DNA of 17,500 bases from Chromera velia (Eukaryota > Sar > Chromeraceae), in contig JAHBMJ010001706.1 in NCBI GenBank assembly GCA_018398765.1, positions 1 through 17,500 of the forward strand. Reading direction: 5' to 3'. This document shows positions 16,029 through 17,500 of this stretch, in pieces. The position numbers and the translations under genes are program-made. The notes below the pieces were generated by a model. That model did not search any database. It worked only from the letters and a program-made list of their open reading frames with translations, and had not been told where the DNA came from. Positions within the stretch are counted from its first letter, which is position 1, and each line of letters begins with the position of its first letter.

Positions 16029-16660
16029 GGGAAAGAAAGACGGAAAGAGACGAGAACTTCAAGAAGAAGGCAAGGGCTCCAAAGAATCAAAGTTGTCACG
16101 ATCGCGACAAAGCAAGACGCGCATCTTTCCAGAAGATGCAGAGTCCACTAGACGCCTGAAAACAGAAAGTTCAAAAAACAGCCGCGGGACAGAAGCATGG
16201 GATGGTCGTTAGAAATCCACCCAGACCAAACTGTCACAGCCGTCTCCATAAATTGAGAGGTGCGAGAGGCGGCAACTTGCAAGACAACGACTGACTGTCT
16301 TCCGTGCCAGACAGAGCAGGATAGAGGCAGGCAGGCCAACGGGAGGGAAACGAAGGAAACTGCGACTAGTATCCGACGAAGAGAGGAAGAGACACTTGTG
16401 TATCCCCATGCATGAACGTGACAAGAAAAATATGACAGGAAGGTCTATCGAAAGTCTCTACATCTGGCGACGGCTCGGAAGCAAGAAAAGCGACCTTCAT
16501 GCCAAAATCTGTTGTGAATTAAGGCACAATATTGAGTTGCACGATTCGCGCATGAGTGGCTCTATGTGGCTCTCTGGTCAGACTTCTGCATGACCTCTGC
16601 TGATCGCCTTCTCTTGTCTTGACTCTGGCGTGCGCTTTATCGGAAACCAAGATGTACGCA
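16029..16660. other. No recognisable gene; expected transposase C-terminus not found
   Basis: The third catalytic residue and the proline-rich motif that normally follow the second aspartate of Tc1/mariner-like transposases were sought on the minus strand in all frames here and were not seen. Only short overlapping frames occur. Confidence 0.5.
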
Positions 16661-16662
16661 CC

Positions 16663-17417
16663 ATCCCATACCAACACTGACCGCGGTCCTGGAAACGCAT
16701 TCACCTCATCAGCAATGAACGTTTCTAGGTACTTTATCGTGATCGCAGCGTTCCAGGTGCATGGACTTCAGGATCCAGTGGGGCAACAGGCCCTCGGCAG
16801 TCTTGCATGGCTGCCATCACGCACACTCCCTCCTTCCGGTCGCAAAACCTCTCCCGTGTGATCGCCCGCGTGCCTCTGTAAGACCAGCCCATCGAGCGGA
16901 AAGCTTCAGCCGGTTTGAATGGAACCTCGTCCAACCAGATAAACAAGTTCGGGTTGTAGAGCTCCACCAGGCCATCTCCTTCGCCCTAGCTCTTCTCGAG
17001 AGCGTACAGTTTGAAAGTCAGGGTCTTGCGTGTAGACTTGAGACGGTGCAGTCCGTTCAACAGCGTCTGCTCACAAAAGTTGCGTGCGAACACCTGGCGA
17101 AAATGGTCGCAGAACTCGGTACCGGTCAGATCCGGATTCTCATCAACGAAAGGGGCAACCACGTAATCAAGGTCTTCTTTGGACAAGATGAAGAGGTGGG
17201 CCGTCTCTCGGTTCTTGACGTCCATCTTCCCAAACTGGTTGAACTCGTAAATTACCCGCTGAGCTGTGCGAATGTGCACGGTCAGCCAGGCAGAGATTTC
17301 GTCAGTCTTGGTTCCGTCAAACGCTTTACGGAGAATGAGTCCCCGCATCTCTCCAGATAACCAGGTTCCCTGCTTCCGTTTCAAGAACTCGATCCTGGGG
17401 CGGTCCCGGGTCGTTGT
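16663..17417 (-). pseudogene. Broken Tc1/mariner/IS630-type transposase (DDE superfamily)
   Basis: Cut-and-paste DNA transposase relic. The N-terminal part (17417-16989) has a helix-turn-helix-like region (KTDEISAWLTVHIRTAQRVI) and a second one (LTGTEFCDHFRQVFARNFCE, then TLLNGLHRLKSTRKTL). In-frame TAG at 16988-16986 interrupts it. The same frame goes on to NPNLFIWLDE, with the first catalytic Asp at 16931-16929, and GWSYRGTRAITRERF. Near 16765-16770 the frame shifts, then reads TWNAAITIKYLETFI and VNAFPGPRSVLVWDGAY, with the second Asp at 16665-16663, about 88 codons after the first, as usual in this family. The third acidic residue is missing. No ATG precedes the open region, and a TAG lies at 17418-17420. 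Terminal inverted repeats were not identified. Confidence 0.85.
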
Positions 17418-17421
17418 CTAT

Positions 17422-17500
17422 GATGAAACAGGCAAAAGAGTGTCAACAGTGAAAGATCACGGTGCGATGGAACAGGCAAAAGAATGTCAACAGTGAAAGA
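17422..17500. repeat. 44-base tandem repeat, cut by window end
   Basis: GATGAAACAGGCAAAAGAGT begins at 17422 and recurs with small changes (GATGGAACAGGCAAAAGAAT) at 17466, a period of 44. The second unit is cut at 17500. It directly follows the stop that bounds the transposase frame on its 5' side. Confidence 0.85.

Overview
The window looks like nuclear DNA of a eukaryote. It has no compact operons, long gene-poor stretches, (GA)n, (GT)n and (GAAT)n microsatellites, fragments of eukaryotic transposons, and short open segments bounded by good GT..AG splice signals. Frequent TGCATGC words, balanced base composition and introns of about 100-400 bases suggest a coccidian apicomplexan. LINE and Tc1/mariner-type relics fit Sarcocystis better than Toxoplasma, whose genome has few such elements. 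The genus is inference. No gene could be given a symbol.

Layout. (1) 1-6281: two direct copies of a 2.8 kb repeat (1-2807 and 3455-6281), about 96-97% identical by eye, separated by 647 bases of unique sequence. Each holds a long C-rich tract, one open segment of about 128 codons that could be a terminal exon, and a 302-base core with no mismatch between copies. (2) 6282-9960: two AT-rich blocks around a non-LTR (LINE-type) retrotransposon relic. The reverse transcriptase lies on the minus strand (7507-8794) and a C-terminal CCHC zinc-finger fragment on the plus strand (8872-9423), followed by a 3' stem-loop and a (TCAA)6 tail. This head-to-head order is what a twin-priming 5' inversion leaves. 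The enzyme is dead: YADN replaces YADD, with two frameshifts in A-runs and an in-frame stop. A minus-strand stretch at 6622-7300 holds weak motifs that may come from a second, Penelope-like reverse transcriptase. (3) 9961-11267: little recognisable, apart from a (TG)n microsatellite.

(4) 11268-14485, minus strand: a candidate multi-exon gene. Its best-supported part is a coiled-coil exon with 21-residue repeats, spliced in phase to a last exon that encodes one membrane helix and a short charged tail. A 180-base open exon (13977-14156) and several weaker exons lie upstream with compatible phases. The gene region contains a 50-base intron end used at two different splice acceptors, and a 400-base segment present twice (12587-12997 and 14218-14616). 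(5) 14617-16660: purine-rich and short repeats and one unrecognised 229-codon frame. (6) 16663-17417, minus strand: a broken Tc1/mariner/IS630-type transposase with two catalytic aspartates about 88 codons apart, followed at the window edge by a 44-base tandem repeat.

No rRNA, tRNA, CRISPR array or bacterial-type gene was seen. The parts do not form one pathway: this is repeat-rich chromosomal DNA carrying one plausible host gene among transposon relics.
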